A stretch of 64,000 bases of DNA, from the NCBI RefSeq assembly GCF_005845215.1, contig NZ_SPHO01000012.1, positions 146,056 through 210,055 of the forward strand, read 5' to 3'. The notes beneath the pieces are model-generated. The model saw only the letters and a program-made list of their open reading frames with translations, made no database searches and was not told where the DNA came from. Below, in pieces: positions 63,062-64,000 of the stretch; within the stretch, counting starts at the first letter, position 1, and the number at the start of each line of letters is the position of its first letter. Position numbers and translations under genes: made by a program. Origin of the DNA: Clostridium sp. 1001271st1 H5 (lineage in GTDB: Bacteria; Bacillota; Clostridia; Lachnospirales; Lachnospiraceae).

Positions 63062-63100
63062 GCTGGTTGGAATTACCTGAATCAGGGAATTCCAGCCAGC
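63062..63100. repeat. Long interrupted hairpin before the stable-RNA region
   Basis: GCTGG-T-TGGAATT-A-CCT and AGG-G-AATTCCA-G-CCAGC are complementary around a 5-nt loop (about 15 of 17 pairs). No T-tract follows on either strand. It may end or protect the HPr-like mRNA. Confidence 0.45.
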
Positions 63101-63192
63101 GGTAAAAGACAGCAAAACCAGTGAGAAAACCGTGAGAAATACCATCAGCCCAAGAACGGAAAAAAACCATCAGAAAAATGTTGAAAAAAGTG

Positions 63193-63221
63193 TTGACATC
63201 TGTCGAATAACATGATAGACT
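63193..63221 (+). promoter_or_regulatory. Upstream promoter (P1) of the tRNA/rRNA region
   Basis: TTGACA (63193-63198), 17 bp, TAGACT (63216-63221). The spacer contains GTCGAA three bases after the -35 box. Confidence 0.65.
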
Positions 63222-63295
63222 AATCGAGTTGCCGCTGAAAACGACAGCAAGCACAAAACTCGAAAAAAGAGTTTTGAAAAAATTAAAAAAAGTAC

Positions 63296-63324
63296 TTGAC
63301 AAAACGTCGAAACTTCTGTAAAAT
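63296..63324 (+). promoter_or_regulatory. Downstream promoter (P2) of the tRNA/rRNA region
   Basis: TTGACA (63296-63301), 17 bp, TAAAAT (63319-63324), ending 15 nt before tRNA-Ser(UGA). Its spacer also holds GTCGAA. Confidence 0.8.
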
Positions 63325-63338
63325 AGAAAAGCGCGTTC

Positions 63339-63424
63339 GGAGAGGTATCGAAGTGGTCATAACGAGGCGGTCTTGAAAACCGTTTGTCCGCAAGGGCGCG
63401 TGGGTTCGAATCCCACCCTCTCCG
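63339..63424 (+). tRNA. tRNA-Ser (anticodon TGA)
   Basis: The 86-nt gene has a 7-bp acceptor stem (GGAGAGG/CCTCTCC), discriminator G, the loop CTTGAAA with anticodon TGA at 63374-63376, a long variable arm as in serine tRNAs, and the T arm GGGTTCGAATCCC. CCA is not encoded. Confidence 0.95.
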
Positions 63425-63488
63425 CTGCAGACGAGTTTGTATGATTTGCCTGCGAATATAAATTGAATATGAAACAAGATTCAACCAA

Positions 63489-63577
63489 GCAGAAGTACCC
63501 AAGAGGTTGAAGGGGCTCCCCTGGAAAGGGAGTAGGTCGTTAGTAGCGGCGCGAGGGTTCAAATCCCTCCTTCTGCG
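63489..63577 (+). tRNA. tRNA-Ser (anticodon GGA)
   Basis: The 89-nt gene has acceptor stem GCAGAAG/CTTCTGC, discriminator G, anticodon loop CTGGAAA with GGA at 63523-63525, a long variable arm and the T arm GGGTTCAAATCCC. CCA is not encoded. Confidence 0.95.
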
Positions 63578-63867
63578 GTCGGAAGCATTGCTTCCATCGT
63601 ACCTTTAAAATTGAAGACTGAATAATACACAAACCCTGAAAATTCTAAAAACAAAAGGTCTGGTTTAGACCTTTGGATTTGAGAAAATTCAGAACAAAAC
63701 CAAGTAATGAAGGTTAAAGATAACTAGCCAAGCTAAGTAGTCTGAAACCAAGGAACACTCTTCACGAGGGTGTTCACAAACGTAACGGTTCCGGAATACG
63801 AACCGTAACTATTGTGAACTAAGTTTTCACGTAATGTTCGTGAAAGACCTCACATAAGTGAAAAACT
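63578..63867 (+). promoter_or_regulatory. 16S rRNA leader region
   Basis: No gene lies in these 290 bp. Three hairpins are visible: AAAGGTCT/AGACCTTT at 63654-63674, GAACACTC/GGGTGTTC near 63750-63776, and ACGGTTC/GAACCGT near 63783-63808. They probably belong to the processed rRNA leader. I see no consensus promoter closer to the 16S gene than P2, so the tRNAs and rRNA may share one transcript. Confidence 0.5.

Positions 63868-64000
<133 letters not shown>

Noticed and set aside
63062..63100. Strong hairpin as an intrinsic terminator of the HPr-like gene
   Set aside because: No T-tract follows on either strand, so it is listed only as a hairpin.

Overview
The window reads as chromosomal DNA of a gut-type Clostridia species in the family Lachnospiraceae. 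The flavour is that of the Enterocloster / [Clostridium] clostridioforme group, which is an inference from gene content and protein style and not a measured assignment. Most genes lie on the + strand, and a ribosomal RNA operon starts at the right edge.

Layout. 1-5.4 kb: end of truA, the rplM-rpsI ribosomal operon behind a perfect consensus promoter, a small secreted cell-wall-binding protein, an SDR oxidoreductase, trxB and a secreted NlpC/P60 hydrolase. 5.5-21 kb: a plant-glycan locus. A leftward regulatory operon (AraC-type response regulator, soluble histidine kinase, degenerate RbsA-like ATPase) faces a CUT1 sugar ABC transporter, a GH3 and a GH5 glycosidase, an RbsC/RbsB-like pair with no ATPase, and a sugar-acid dehydratase plus a DapA-family aldolase. 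21-26.4 kb: hpf, a cluster of DnaA boxes, secA, and prfB with its programmed +1 frameshift. 26.4-33.6 kb: a mannoside locus (LacI regulator, CUT1 importer, GH130 phosphorylase, phosphohexomutase). 33.8-40.9 kb: housekeeping genes (ACT-domain protein, hom, DUF2752, tex, tsaE, tsaB, rimI) and two small proteins of unknown role.

41-49.1 kb: an island that looks like four-carbon sugar/sugar-acid catabolism. A leftward unit (RpiB-like isomerase, TIM-like isomerase, PPi-type phosphofructokinase) and a rightward unit (PdxA2, DUF1537 kinase, KdgT permease) flank two DeoR regulators and share operator-like sequences inside their promoter spacers. 49.1-52.5 kb: YcxB-like protein, rnz, tsaD, ispD. 52.8-62.7 kb: a complete CUT2 (RbsBACC) importer followed by a metallo-beta-lactamase-fold enzyme, a UPF0261/Tm-1-like protein, a class II aldolase, a GntR regulator and a RuBisCO-like protein, a combination whose substrate I cannot name. 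62.8-64 kb: an HPr-like protein, tandem stable-RNA promoters, two serine tRNAs and the 5' end of 16S rRNA.

Two systems deserve most attention. The first is a possible transporter-shaped sensor at 5.5-18.4 kb: an RbsA paralogue lacking the usual hydrolysis residues lies beside a kinase with no membrane or sensor domain, and nearby is an RbsC/RbsB pair with no ATPase. The second is the RuBisCO-like-protein pathway at 52.8-62.7 kb, which may connect to the C4 isomerases at 42-43.5 kb. Both are hypotheses from gene content and visible motifs.
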